From Aminobacter aganoensis (GTDB taxonomy: Bacteria > Pseudomonadota > Alphaproteobacteria > Rhizobiales > Rhizobiaceae): DNA of 64,000 bases. The first letter of the stretch is position 1. Each line of letters begins with the position of its first letter. Shown here in pieces: positions 45,111 through 53,058 of this stretch. A model generated the notes under the pieces. The model was not told the origin of the DNA and did not search any database. It saw only the letters and a list, made by a program, of their open reading frames with translations. The translations under genes and the position numbers were made by a program. The stretch lies in NCBI RefSeq assembly GCF_014206975.1, contig NZ_JACHOU010000017.1, positions 1 to 64,000 on the forward strand, given 5' to 3'.

Positions 45111-47321
45111 GCGCGGCTCGAGCGCCTGCTGCGGCCGAAGTCGATCGCCGTGTTCGGTGGTTCGCAGGCGGCGGCCGTCGTCAAACAGTGCCTGAAGATG
45201 GGATTTGCCGGCGACATCTGGCCGGTGCATCCGACCAGGGATGAGGTCGAGGGTATCAGGACCTTCCGTTCGGTGGCCGAGCTGCCCGGTGCGCCCGACG
45301 CGGCTTTCGTCGGCGTCAACCGTTTCCTGACCATCGAGGTGATTGCGCAACTTGCCGCGCGCGGCGCGGGCGGGGCGATCTGCTTTGCCTCGGGTTTCCT
45401 TGAAGCCGGCAACGACGATGCCGACGGCGAACGGCTGCAGGCCGAACTGGTGACGGCGGCTGGCGCGATGCCGGTCATCGGGCCCAACTGCTACGGCCTG
45501 ATCAACTATGCCGACGGCGCGCTGTTGTGGCCCGACCAGCACGGTGGCCGGAGGCTCGCGCCCGGCGGACGCGGGGTCGCCATCATCACGCAATCGTCCA
45601 ACATCGCCTGCAATCTGACCATGCAGAAGCGCGGCCTGCCGGTGGCGTTCCTGATGACCGCGGGCAACCAGGCGCAGACCGGCTTGTCCGAGATGGCGCT
45701 GGGGCTGATCGAGGACGAGCGTGTGTCCTGCCTCGGCCTGCACATAGAAGGCTTCGACACTGTCTACGGCTTCGAGCGGCTGGCTGTGCGGGCGCGCGAA
45801 CTGAACAAGCCGATCGTCGCCATGAAGGTCGGCCGCTCCGAGCAGGCGCGCAAGGCAACGATCTCGCACACGGCGTCGCTTGCCGGCTCCGACGCCGCCT
45901 CGGACGCCTTTCTCAAGCGGCTCGGCATCGCCCGCGTCGACACTATCCCGTCGCTGCTCGAGACGCTGAAGCTGCTGCATGCGGTAGGACCGCTGCCCGG
46001 TTTCACGCTGTCGTCGATGAGCTGCTCCGGTGGCGAGGCGTCGGTCATGGCCGATAGCGCCGAAGGCCGGCGGTTGCGTTTCCCCGCGCTGGCGCCCGAG
46101 CACTATGCGCGGATAAAGTCGACGCTCGGGGCCTTCGTGGCGGTCGCCAATCCGCTCGACTACCACACCTTCATCTGGAACGACGAGCCGGCGATGACGA
46201 CCACCTTCACGGCGATGGCCTCTGGCGGCTTCGACCTCAACCTGCTGGTGCTCGACTTCCCGCGTAACGACCGCTGCTCGGACGCCGACTGGTGGCCGAC
46301 CGTGCGCGCCTTCGAGGCGGCGCTGAAGGCCAATGGGGCGCGGGGTGCCGTGGTGGCGTCGATGTCGGAGAACCTGACCGAGGAGCACGCGGCGGATCTG
46401 TTTTCGCGCGGCATCGTGCCGTTGCAGGGGATTGCGGAGGCGATGGACGCGGCGGAGGCTGCGGCGGCGATCGGCGAGGCGTGGCGGCGCAATCCCTCCC
46501 CCTTGAGGGGAGGGTCGATCGGCGGAGCCGATCGGGGTGGGGTCGTGCGCGCCGCTTTGGCGGTGCCTTCTGAGACTACCCCCTCCACCCGCTTCGCGGG
46601 CACCTCCCCCTCGAGGGGGGAGGATACCCAGCTCGACGAAGCCGCCGCCAAGTCCCTGCTGTGCAATGCCGGCCTTGCCGTACCAGCCGGCCGCCGCACG
46701 GCGAGCGTGGCCGAGGCCATCGTGGCAGCCGAGGCGCTGGGTTATCCTGTCGCGCTCAAGGCGCTCTGCGTTGCCCACAAGAGTGAACTCGGCGCCGTCA
46801 GGCTCAATCTGATGACCAGCGAGGACGTGCGAGCCGCAGCCGCGGCCCTGCTGCCACTCGGTTCCGGCCTGTATGTCGAGAAGATGATCTCAGGCGGCGT
46901 GGCCGAGCTGATCGTTGGCGTCACCAGGGACCCGCTGTTCGGCCCGGTCATGACCATCGGCACGGGCGGCGTGCTGGTCGAACTGATCAAGGACAGCGCC
47001 ACGCTGCTGCTGCCTGCCTCGCGCGACGAGGTGGAGGCGGCGCTCAAGAGACTGAAGATGTATCCGCTGCTCGACGGCTATCGTGGTCGTGCCAAAGCGG
47101 ATGTCGTGGCGGCCATCGATGCGATCATGGCAATTGCCGGCTTCGTCTCGGATCATGCCGATGCGATCGAGGAACTCGACATCAACCCGCTGATCGTCTG
47201 TGGTGAAGGGCAGGGCGCTTGGATCGCGGACGCGCTGCTGGTCGTTTCAAATGGCCCCTCATCCCCTGCCGGACCTTCTCCCCGTGAAGGACGGGGAGAA
47301 GGAGGCTGGCCGCTAGGTTGA
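45063..47321 (+). CDS. NDP-forming acyl-CoA ligase, repeat-containing (carnitine/butyrobetaine cluster)
   Basis: 752 residues with the fused layout of ADP-forming acetyl-CoA synthetases: a CoA-binding domain (PKSIAVFGGS), ligase domains holding the phospho-histidine in ISHTASLAGSD (about 278-288), and a C-terminal ATP-grasp domain (from about 522). Three stretches come from palindromic repeats: about residues 1-16, 477-521 (between ligase and ATP-grasp domains) and 731-752. The middle insert keeps the frame and sits in the linker, so the enzyme may work. It probably activates gamma-butyrobetaine or carnitine to the CoA ester. Confidence 0.8.
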   Translation: MSCSTSDTPTPKPAGRARLERLLRPKSIAVFGGSQAAAVVKQCLKMGFAGDIWPVHPTRDEVEGIRTFRSVAELPGAPDAAFVGVNRFLTIEVIAQLAARGAGGAICFASGFLEAGNDDADGERLQAELVTAAGAMPVIGPNCYGLINYADGALLWPDQHGGRRLAPGGRGVAIITQSSNIACNLTMQKRGLPVAFLMTAGNQAQTGLSEMALGLIEDERVSCLGLHIEGFDTVYGFERLAVRARELNKPIVAMKVGRSEQARKATISHTASLAGSDAASDAFLKRLGIARVDTIPSLLETLKLLHAVGPLPGFTLSSMSCSGGEASVMADSAEGRRLRFPALAPEHYARIKSTLGAFVAVANPLDYHTFIWNDEPAMTTTFTAMASGGFDLNLLVLDFPRNDRCSDADWWPTVRAFEAALKANGARGAVVASMSENLTEEHAADLFSRGIVPLQGIAEAMDAAEAAAAIGEAWRRNPSPLRGGSIGGADRGGVVRAALAVPSETTPSTRFAGTSPSRGEDTQLDEAAAKSLLCNAGLAVPAGRRTASVAEAIVAAEALGYPVALKALCVAHKSELGAVRLNLMTSEDVRAAAAALLPLGSGLYVEKMISGGVAELIVGVTRDPLFGPVMTIGTGGVLVELIKDSATLLLPASRDEVEAALKRLKMYPLLDGYRGRAKADVVAAIDAIMAIAGFVSDHADAIEELDINPLIVCGEGQGAWIADALLVVSNGPSSPAGPSPREGRGEGGWPLG
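46491..46626. repeat. palindromic repeat inside CoA ligase coding sequence, copy 4
   Basis: Arms CCTCCCCCTTGAGGGGAGGG and CCTCCCCCTCGAGGGGGGAGG end a 136-base block with the CCACCCGCTTCGCGGG and GGCGGAGCC inner hairpins of the rhizobial palindrome. It is read through as about 45 codons rich in Gly, Ser, Pro and Arg. Its length leaves the gene in frame. Confidence 0.8.
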
Positions 47322-47369
47322 CGCCTCCCTCTCCCCGTCTTTCACGGGGAGAGGGTAAGGGTGAGGGGC
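47254..47369. repeat. palindromic repeat overlapping CoA ligase 3' end, copy 5
   Basis: GCCCCTCATCCCC...CTTCTCCCCGTGAAGGACGGGGAGAAGG is answered by CTCCCCGTCTTTCACGGGGAGAGGGTAAGGGTGAGGGGC, ending at 47369. The CoA ligase stop (47319-47321) lies in the middle, so the last 22 codons are repeat. The base content differs from the CCACAAGG type, so this is a second repeat family. Confidence 0.75.
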
Positions 47370-47435
47370 GATTCTGGCCGACGGTCTTTAAAGGTTGTCC
47401 GGGCTTAGGCTGGACAAGGCGCAATGGAGGAAAAA

Positions 47436-48218
47436 ATGTCCGACGTCGTGAAAACCCGCAGGGAAGGCGTGATCCTCGAAGTCACGCTCGACCGGCCCAA
47501 GGCCAATGCCATCGACCTCGCGACGTCGCGGCTGCTCGGGCAGACCTTCAAGGCCTTCCGTGACGATGACGGCCTGCGCATCGCCATCGTGAAGACGGCG
47601 GGGGAAAAGTTCTTTTCGGCCGGCTGGGACCTGAAGGCTGCCGCCAACGGCGATGCGGTCGACGGCGACTATGGCGTCGGCGGGTTCGGCGGGTTGCAGG
47701 AACTGCGCGACCTCAACAAGCCGGTCATCGCCTGCGTCAACGGCATGGCGGTGGGCGGCGGCTTCGAGCTGGCGCTGTCCTGCGACCTGATCTATGCCTC
47801 CGAGCATTCGAGCTTCGCGCTGCCCGAGATCAAGGCCGGGACGCTGGCGGATGCCGCGACCATCAAGCTGCCCAAGCGCATTCCTTATCACGTGGCGATG
47901 GACCTGCTGCTGACCGGCCGCTGGATGGACGTCGCCGAGGCGCATCGCTGGGGCCTGGTCAACGAGGTGCTGCCGGCCGACAAGCTGGAGGAGCGCGTCT
48001 GGGAGATCGCCCGCCTGCTGGCAGACGGCCCGCCGCTGGTCTTTGCCGCCATCAAGGAGGTGGCGCGCGCGGCCGAGGTGATGGGCTTCCAGGAAACCAT
48101 GAACCGCATCACCAAGCGGCAATTCCCCACGGTGGACGAACTCTACGCCTCGGAGGACAATCTCGAGGGCTTCAAGGCGTTTGCCGAGAAGCGCGATCCG
48201 GTGTGGAAGGGGAAGTAG
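47436..48218 (+). CDS. caiD: enoyl-CoA hydratase family, carnitinyl-CoA dehydratase (CaiD)-like
   Basis: 260 residues. By eye it follows E. coli CaiD closely: LDRPKANAID near the start, GEKFFSAGWDLKAAA (about 51-65), GGGFELAL for the oxyanion loop and the C-terminal FAEKRDPVWKG. The second catalytic loop reads GTLADAAT where CaiD has a PDSGG-type loop. ATG 47436 has GGAGG at good spacing; an ATG twelve bases earlier is part of the ribosome site. It hydrates crotonobetainyl-CoA to carnitinyl-CoA, joining the butyrobetaine and carnitine halves of the cluster. Confidence 0.87.
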   Translation: MSDVVKTRREGVILEVTLDRPKANAIDLATSRLLGQTFKAFRDDDGLRIAIVKTAGEKFFSAGWDLKAAANGDAVDGDYGVGGFGGLQELRDLNKPVIACVNGMAVGGGFELALSCDLIYASEHSSFALPEIKAGTLADAATIKLPKRIPYHVAMDLLLTGRWMDVAEAHRWGLVNEVLPADKLEERVWEIARLLADGPPLVFAAIKEVARAAEVMGFQETMNRITKRQFPTVDELYASEDNLEGFKAFAEKRDPVWKGK

Positions 48219-48235
48219 GGCGTTTGGCCGGGCAC

Positions 48236-48370
48236 TTACCCTCCCCCCCCCCCCCCCCCTGTGGGGAGGGTCCGACCGCAGGTCGGGGGTGGGGGTGGCT
48301 AGGTGTGAGCTTGAGGACCCCCACCCCGCTCCGCTGCGCGGATCGACCCTCCCCACAAGGGGGAGGGTAA
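48236..48370. repeat. palindromic repeat with poly-C tract, copy 6
   Basis: Arms TTACCCTCC... and ...GGAGGGTAA bound a 135-base palindrome with inner GTGGGGAGGGTC / GACCCTCCCCAC pairing. A run of 17 C (48243-48259) replaces the CCCTCCCCCTT of sister copies. The run may be a slippage tract or a sequencing weak point. The ribosome site of the next gene (GGGAGAGCC) adjoins it. Confidence 0.78.
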
Positions 48371-48380
48371 GGGAGAGCCA

Positions 48381-49322
48381 ATGACCGACTACACCAAACT
48401 CATCGACGCCGAGACCTGGGCCTTCATCGAGCGGACCAGTTCCTATTATCCGCCCGATACCATCGACTACACGATCGCCCAGCAGCGCGAGATCTATGAC
48501 CGCATGTGCCGGGAGTTCTTCGCCGGCTATCCCGCGGGCGTTTCGGCCGAGACGACGGCAATCGCGGCTTCGGGGCGCGACGTGGCGATCCGCATCTATC
48601 GGATGGCCGGACAGTCTTCGGAGGCGGTGGTGCTCTATTTTCATGGCGGCGGCTTCATCCTTGGCGGGCTCGACAGCCATGACGACGTCTGCGCCGAGCT
48701 GTGCGGGCGCACCGGCTACGAGGTCGTTTCGGTCGACTACAGGCTGGCGCCCGAACACAGGCATCCCGCCGCATTCGACGACGCCATGGCGGCGTTCGAA
48801 TGGGCAATCGACAAATACCGCCAGCCGATCGTGCTTGCAGGTGACAGCGCCGGCGGCAACATCGCGGCTGCCGTCAGCCATGCAACGCGCGGCCACAAGC
48901 GGTATCCGGCCGGGCAACTGCTGGTCTATCCCGGCCTAGGCGGCGACCGCACGCGCGGTTCCTATGTCCGCCACGTCGAGGCGCCGATGCTGACGATCCG
49001 AGACCTCGACTTCTACAAGGACATCCGCACCGGCGGCGAGGACCGTATCGGCGACATCACGTTGTCGCCGCTGGCCGACGCCGATTTCGCCAACCTGCCG
49101 CCGACCGTGATCATCACGGCCGAATGCGACCCGCTGTCGTCAGATGGCGAGGCCTACGGCGAGCGCATTGTCGCTGCCGGCGGCAAGGCGTTCTGGTTCG
49201 AGGAGCCGGGGCTGGTGCACGGTTATCTCCGCGCCCGCCACAGCGTCGGGCGGGCACGCGCCAGCTTCACGCGGATCGTCGGTGCAGCGGCGGCGCTGGG
49301 GCAGGGCGAGTGGGTTTGGTGA
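48381..49322 (+). CDS. alpha/beta hydrolase, hormone-sensitive-lipase family esterase
   Basis: 313 residues with the oxyanion HGGGF at 88-92, nucleophile S156 in GDSAGGN, an acid in AECDPLSSDG and the histidine in LVHGYLRAR. No signal peptide, so it acts in the cytosol. It ends the carnitine operon. Hydrolysis of acylcarnitines or release of carnitine from its ester would fit, and a thioesterase step is needed in this route, but esterases of this family have wide substrates. Confidence 0.82.
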   Translation: MTDYTKLIDAETWAFIERTSSYYPPDTIDYTIAQQREIYDRMCREFFAGYPAGVSAETTAIAASGRDVAIRIYRMAGQSSEAVVLYFHGGGFILGGLDSHDDVCAELCGRTGYEVVSVDYRLAPEHRHPAAFDDAMAAFEWAIDKYRQPIVLAGDSAGGNIAAAVSHATRGHKRYPAGQLLVYPGLGGDRTRGSYVRHVEAPMLTIRDLDFYKDIRTGGEDRIGDITLSPLADADFANLPPTVIITAECDPLSSDGEAYGERIVAAGGKAFWFEEPGLVHGYLRARHSVGRARASFTRIVGAAAALGQGEWVW

Positions 49323-49343
49323 AGCGCTAACCAAGAGACTCGT

Positions 49344-49543
49344 ATTCCTTCGCACCCCCCTCTGGCCTGCCGGCCATCTCCCCCACAAGGAGGGAGATTA
49401 GTCGCTCCGCCGGCGGTGCCTAACCTGCTCGTTTTGCAGAGGGCATATCTTGCGGCGTTGGCGCTTGGCCACGACTCGATGAAGGCGTGATCTCCCTCCT
49501 TGTGGGGGAGATGGCCGGCAGGCCAGAAGGGGGGCGAAGGAAT
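49344..49543. repeat. long palindromic repeat, copy 7
   Basis: A near-perfect pair of 55-base arms (49344-49398 and 49489-49543; ATTCCTTCGC...CTGGCCTGCCGGCCATCTCCCCCACAAGGAGGGAGAT) flanks a 90-base spacer. Its core is related to, but longer than, copies 2 to 6. It lies between the convergent esterase and importer operons. Confidence 0.82.
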
Positions 49544-49590
49544 GGAATAAGGGGTTGATATCCTCCCGCACCACACTCAAAGGCCAGAAC

Positions 49591-51249
49591 TCAGTTCCCC
49601 GCGCTTGCCATCCGGCGCCCTCCGATGGCCTTTTCCAGCCAGCCGATCTCCATTTCCGGCACCGACGACAGCAGCAGGTCGGTGTAGGCGTCGAAAGGCG
49701 GTTTCAGCACCTCCGACTTCGGCCCGTAGCGCACCACCTCGCCGCGATACATCACGGCGATGGAGTCGGCGATGGACTTCACCGTCGCCAGGTCGTGGGT
49801 GATGAACAAATAGGCGACGCCTTCTTCGGCCTGCAGGCCGAGGAGCAGCTTGAGGATGCCGTTGGCGACCAGCGGGTCGAGCGCGCTCGTCACCTCGTCG
49901 CAGATGATCAGCCTGGGCTTGGCTGCCAGCGCACGCGCAATGCAGACGCGCTGCTTCTGGCCGCCGGAAAGCTCGGCCGGATAGCGGTCGATGAAGCCGC
50001 GCCCCATCTCGATCTTGTCGAGCAGCTCGGCGACCTTGGCATCGCGCTCACGTCCGCCCATGCCGAAATAGAACTCGAGCGGGCGGCCGATGATGGTGCC
50101 GACGGTCTGGCGCGGGTTCATCGCCACGTCGGCCATCTGGTAGATCATCTGCAACTCGCGCAGGTCGTCGCGGCTGCGGTCGGAGAGGCGATTGGACAGC
50201 GTGCGCCCGGCGAAGGTGATGCTGCCCTCTTCGGGCGGCAACAGGCCGGTGATGGCGCGCGCCAGCGTCGACTTGCCGGAGCCGGACTCGCCGACCACGG
50301 CGAGCGTCTGGCCGGGCAGGATGTCGACCGAGACGTTCTTCAGCACCTTGATCTTGCCGCCGCCATAGGCGGCAGTGATGTTGCGGACCGAGAGGAACGG
50401 GCTCGCGCCCGGCTGCTTCTCCTGGTGCTCGATCTCGTGCACCGAGACCAGCGCCGAGGTGTACTCCTGCCGAGGCTCCTTGATGATCTGGCGCGTGCCG
50501 CCCCATTCGACCAGCCGGCCATGGCGCAGCACCATGATCTCGTCCGAGACCTGGGCGACGACGGCGAGGTCGTGGCTGATGTAGAGGGCGGCGACGCCGG
50601 TGTCGCGGATCGCTTCCTTGATGGCGGCGAGCACGTCGATCTGGGTGGTGACGTCGAGAGCGGTCGTCGGCTCGTCGAAGACGATCAGGTCGGGCTCGGA
50701 GCACAGCGCCATGGCGGTCATGACGCGCTGCAACTGCCCGCCCGAGACCTGGTGCGGGAAGCGCTGGCCAATGTTCTCCGGATCGGGAAGGCTGAGCTTC
50801 CTGAACAGCGCCACTGCCCGCCTTTCGGCTTCCTCGCGGGTCGCCACGCCATGCAGGATCGAGGCTTCCACGACCTGGTCCATCAGGCGATGGGCAGGGT
50901 TGAAGGCGGCTGCCGCCGATTGGGCGACATAGCAGACCTCGCGGCCGCGCAGGGCGCGCACGCCCTGGGTGCCGCCCTTCAGGATGTCGCGGCCGTTGAG
51001 CAGGACCTCGCCGCCGGTGATCTTCACGCCGCCGCGGCCATAGGCCATCGACGACAGGCCGATGGTCGACTTGCCGGCGCCGGATTCGCCGATAAGCCCA
51101 AGCACCTTGCCCTTTTCCAGCGACAGCGACACGTCGTGCACCAAGGTGATGGTGCGCGGCGCTTCGCCGGGCGGATAGACCCTGGCCTCGATCCTGAGGT
51201 TGCGGATGTCGAGCAGCGGGCTGGAGCCGTTCCTGGGTGCCTTAGCCAT
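49591..51249 (-). CDS. fused two-domain ABC ATPase of dipeptide/nickel importer (DppD-DppF)
   Basis: 552 residues made of two complete nucleotide-binding domains: Walker A GESGAGKST (about 45-53) and GESGSGKST (about 325-333), signatures VSGGQ and LSGGQ, Walker B LIVFDEP and LIICDEV. The Val in place of Pro in the second Walker B (DEV) is common in this family. GGGAGGGCG precedes ATG 51249, which overlaps the permease stop by eight bases. It powers the permease pair upstream. Confidence 0.88.
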   Translation of the reverse strand: MAKAPRNGSSPLLDIRNLRIEARVYPPGEAPRTITLVHDVSLSLEKGKVLGLIGESGAGKSTIGLSSMAYGRGGVKITGGEVLLNGRDILKGGTQGVRALRGREVCYVAQSAAAAFNPAHRLMDQVVEASILHGVATREEAERRAVALFRKLSLPDPENIGQRFPHQVSGGQLQRVMTAMALCSEPDLIVFDEPTTALDVTTQIDVLAAIKEAIRDTGVAALYISHDLAVVAQVSDEIMVLRHGRLVEWGGTRQIIKEPRQEYTSALVSVHEIEHQEKQPGASPFLSVRNITAAYGGGKIKVLKNVSVDILPGQTLAVVGESGSGKSTLARAITGLLPPEEGSITFAGRTLSNRLSDRSRDDLRELQMIYQMADVAMNPRQTVGTIIGRPLEFYFGMGGRERDAKVAELLDKIEMGRGFIDRYPAELSGGQKQRVCIARALAAKPRLIICDEVTSALDPLVANGILKLLLGLQAEEGVAYLFITHDLATVKSIADSIAVMYRGEVVRYGPKSEVLKPPFDAYTDLLLSSVPEMEIGWLEKAIGGRRMASAGN

Positions 51250-52072
51250 TGCCACGCCCTCCCTTGAGATCGGTGGTGCGGTTGAGCACCCAGTCGGCAA
51301 CGAGGTTGACCGAGATCGCAAGGGCTGCGATCGCGGCGGCAGGGATCAGGGCTGCCGGGATGCCGAAGACGATGCCGTCCTTGTTTTCCTTGACCATGCC
51401 GCCCCAGTCGGCGTCCGGCGGCTGGACGCCGAGGCCGAGGAAGGACAGCGCCGACAGGAACAGCACGGCATAGATGAAGCGCAGGCCGAGTTCGGAGACC
51501 AGCGGCGACAGCGCGTTGGGCAGGATCTCTCGGAAGATGATCCAGCCCTTGCCTTCGCCGCGCAGCTTGGCCGCTTCGACGAAATCCATGACGTTGATGT
51601 CAACGGCGACCGCCCGCGACAGGCGGTAGACACGGGTGGCGTCGAGGATGCCCATGACGAGGATCAGGGTCAGCAAGGTCGAGGGCAGCACCGACAGCAC
51701 GACGAGCGCGAAGATCAGCGTCGGGATCGCCATCAGGAGATCGACGAAGCGCGACATGCCCGTATCGAACCAGCCGCCGACGACGGCGGCGGTAAAGCCC
51801 AGGATCGCGCCGAGCGAAAACGACAATGCGGTGGCCATGACAGCGATGAAGATCGTCGTGCGCGCGCCGTAGATCATGCGCGAAAGCAGATCGCGGCCGA
51901 GATTGTCGGTGCCGAGCAGGAACTGGCCGGAGGCAGGCGCCCAGACGTCGCCGACGATCTCGCCGAGGCCATATGGTGCGATCAGCGGCGCGAAGATCGC
52001 CGCGATGAGGAACAGCGTCGTCAGGATCAGGCCGATCCAGGCGCCGATGGGGATGCGTTTCAGGTCAAGCAT
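51242..52072 (-). CDS. ABC importer permease, DppC type
   Basis: 276 residues, about six membrane helices and the family motifs GTDNLGRDLLSR (about 50-61) and EAAKLRGEGKG. ATG 52072 has GAGGGG upstream; the longer frame to 52126 overlaps the DppB gene without a ribosome site. It pairs with the DppB-like subunit. Confidence 0.87.
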   Translation of the reverse strand: MLDLKRIPIGAWIGLILTTLFLIAAIFAPLIAPYGLGEIVGDVWAPASGQFLLGTDNLGRDLLSRMIYGARTTIFIAVMATALSFSLGAILGFTAAVVGGWFDTGMSRFVDLLMAIPTLIFALVVLSVLPSTLLTLILVMGILDATRVYRLSRAVAVDINVMDFVEAAKLRGEGKGWIIFREILPNALSPLVSELGLRFIYAVLFLSALSFLGLGVQPPDADWGGMVKENKDGIVFGIPAALIPAAAIAALAISVNLVADWVLNRTTDLKGGRGNG

Positions 52073-52082
52073 GGCGCGCCCC

Positions 52083-53042
52083 TCACTTCGGATGCCGGAG
52101 GCGTGGATTGGCGACGATGGCGGCAATGTCGGCGATGATGTTGAGGCCGATATAAACCGCTGCGAAGATCAGCCCCACGGCCTGGACCACCGGCACGTCG
52201 CGCTTGGCCACATGGTCGACCAGATATTGCCCCATGCCGGGATAGACGAAGATCACCTCGATCACGACCACGCCGACGATGAGGAAGGCGAGGTTGAGCA
52301 TGACGACGTTGATGATCGGCGCGATGGCATTGGGGAAGGCGTGCTTGCGGATGATGTCGAAGGGCGACAGCCCCTTGAGTTCGGCCGTCTCGATATAGGC
52401 CGACTGCATGACGTTGAGGATGGCCGCGCGGGTCATGCGCATCATGTGGGCCAGCACCACCAGCGTCAGCGCGGTCGCCGGCAGGGCGATCGCCTTCATG
52501 CGTTCGAGGAACGGCATGCCGTCATAGACGGTGGAGATGCCGGGGAACCACTGCAGCTTCACGGCGAAGAAATAGACCAGGAGGTAGCCGATGAAGAATT
52601 CGGGCAGCGAGGTCGATGCCAGCGCCAGGCCGGAGATCGACTTGTCGATCCAGCCATTGCGGTAGCGCACGGCCAGCAGGCCGAGGACGATCGCCAGCGG
52701 GACGGAAACGACGGCTGCCCAGAAGGCGAGGAACAGGGTGTTCCAGAGGCGACCGCCGATCGAGGCGGCGATGTCCTGCCGGCTCGACAGTGCCGTGCCG
52801 AGGTCACCGGTGAGGACGCCGGCGAGCCACCTGAAATAGCGAACGATGGCGGGGTCGTTGAGCCCCAGCTCCTCGCGCAGATTGGCAAGCGCCTGGGGCG
52901 TGGCCGACTGGCCGAGGATGGATTGGGCGACATCGCCGGGCAGGATCTGGGTGCCGGCGAAGATCAGGACCGAAACGGCCAGAAGCAGGAGAAGGCCCAG
53001 CGCAATGCGCTGGGCGATCAGTTTCAGGATTGGATTGGACAT
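52083..53042 (-). CDS. ABC importer permease, DppB type
   Basis: 319 residues with about six helices. The N-terminal FAGTQILPGD (about 28-37) and C-terminal VVVIEVIFVYPGMGQYLVD segments are standard for DppB. It follows the binding-protein gene by 16 bases and precedes the DppC gene by ten. Confidence 0.87.
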   Translation of the reverse strand: MSNPILKLIAQRIALGLLLLLAVSVLIFAGTQILPGDVAQSILGQSATPQALANLREELGLNDPAIVRYFRWLAGVLTGDLGTALSSRQDIAASIGGRLWNTLFLAFWAAVVSVPLAIVLGLLAVRYRNGWIDKSISGLALASTSLPEFFIGYLLVYFFAVKLQWFPGISTVYDGMPFLERMKAIALPATALTLVVLAHMMRMTRAAILNVMQSAYIETAELKGLSPFDIIRKHAFPNAIAPIINVVMLNLAFLIVGVVVIEVIFVYPGMGQYLVDHVAKRDVPVVQAVGLIFAAVYIGLNIIADIAAIVANPRLRHPK

Positions 53043-53058
53043 GTGCTCAACGCCCTTG

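Noticed and set aside
43644-46778. Minus-strand frame of 1044 residues across the carnitine genes
   Set aside because: Long because high GC leaves few stops; composition is His/Arg/Gly-rich with no domain; the plus-strand genes are clear.
49555-51267. Plus-strand frame of 570 residues opposite the dpp-type ATPase
   Set aside because: Antisense shadow; the opposite strand has all ABC motifs in frame.
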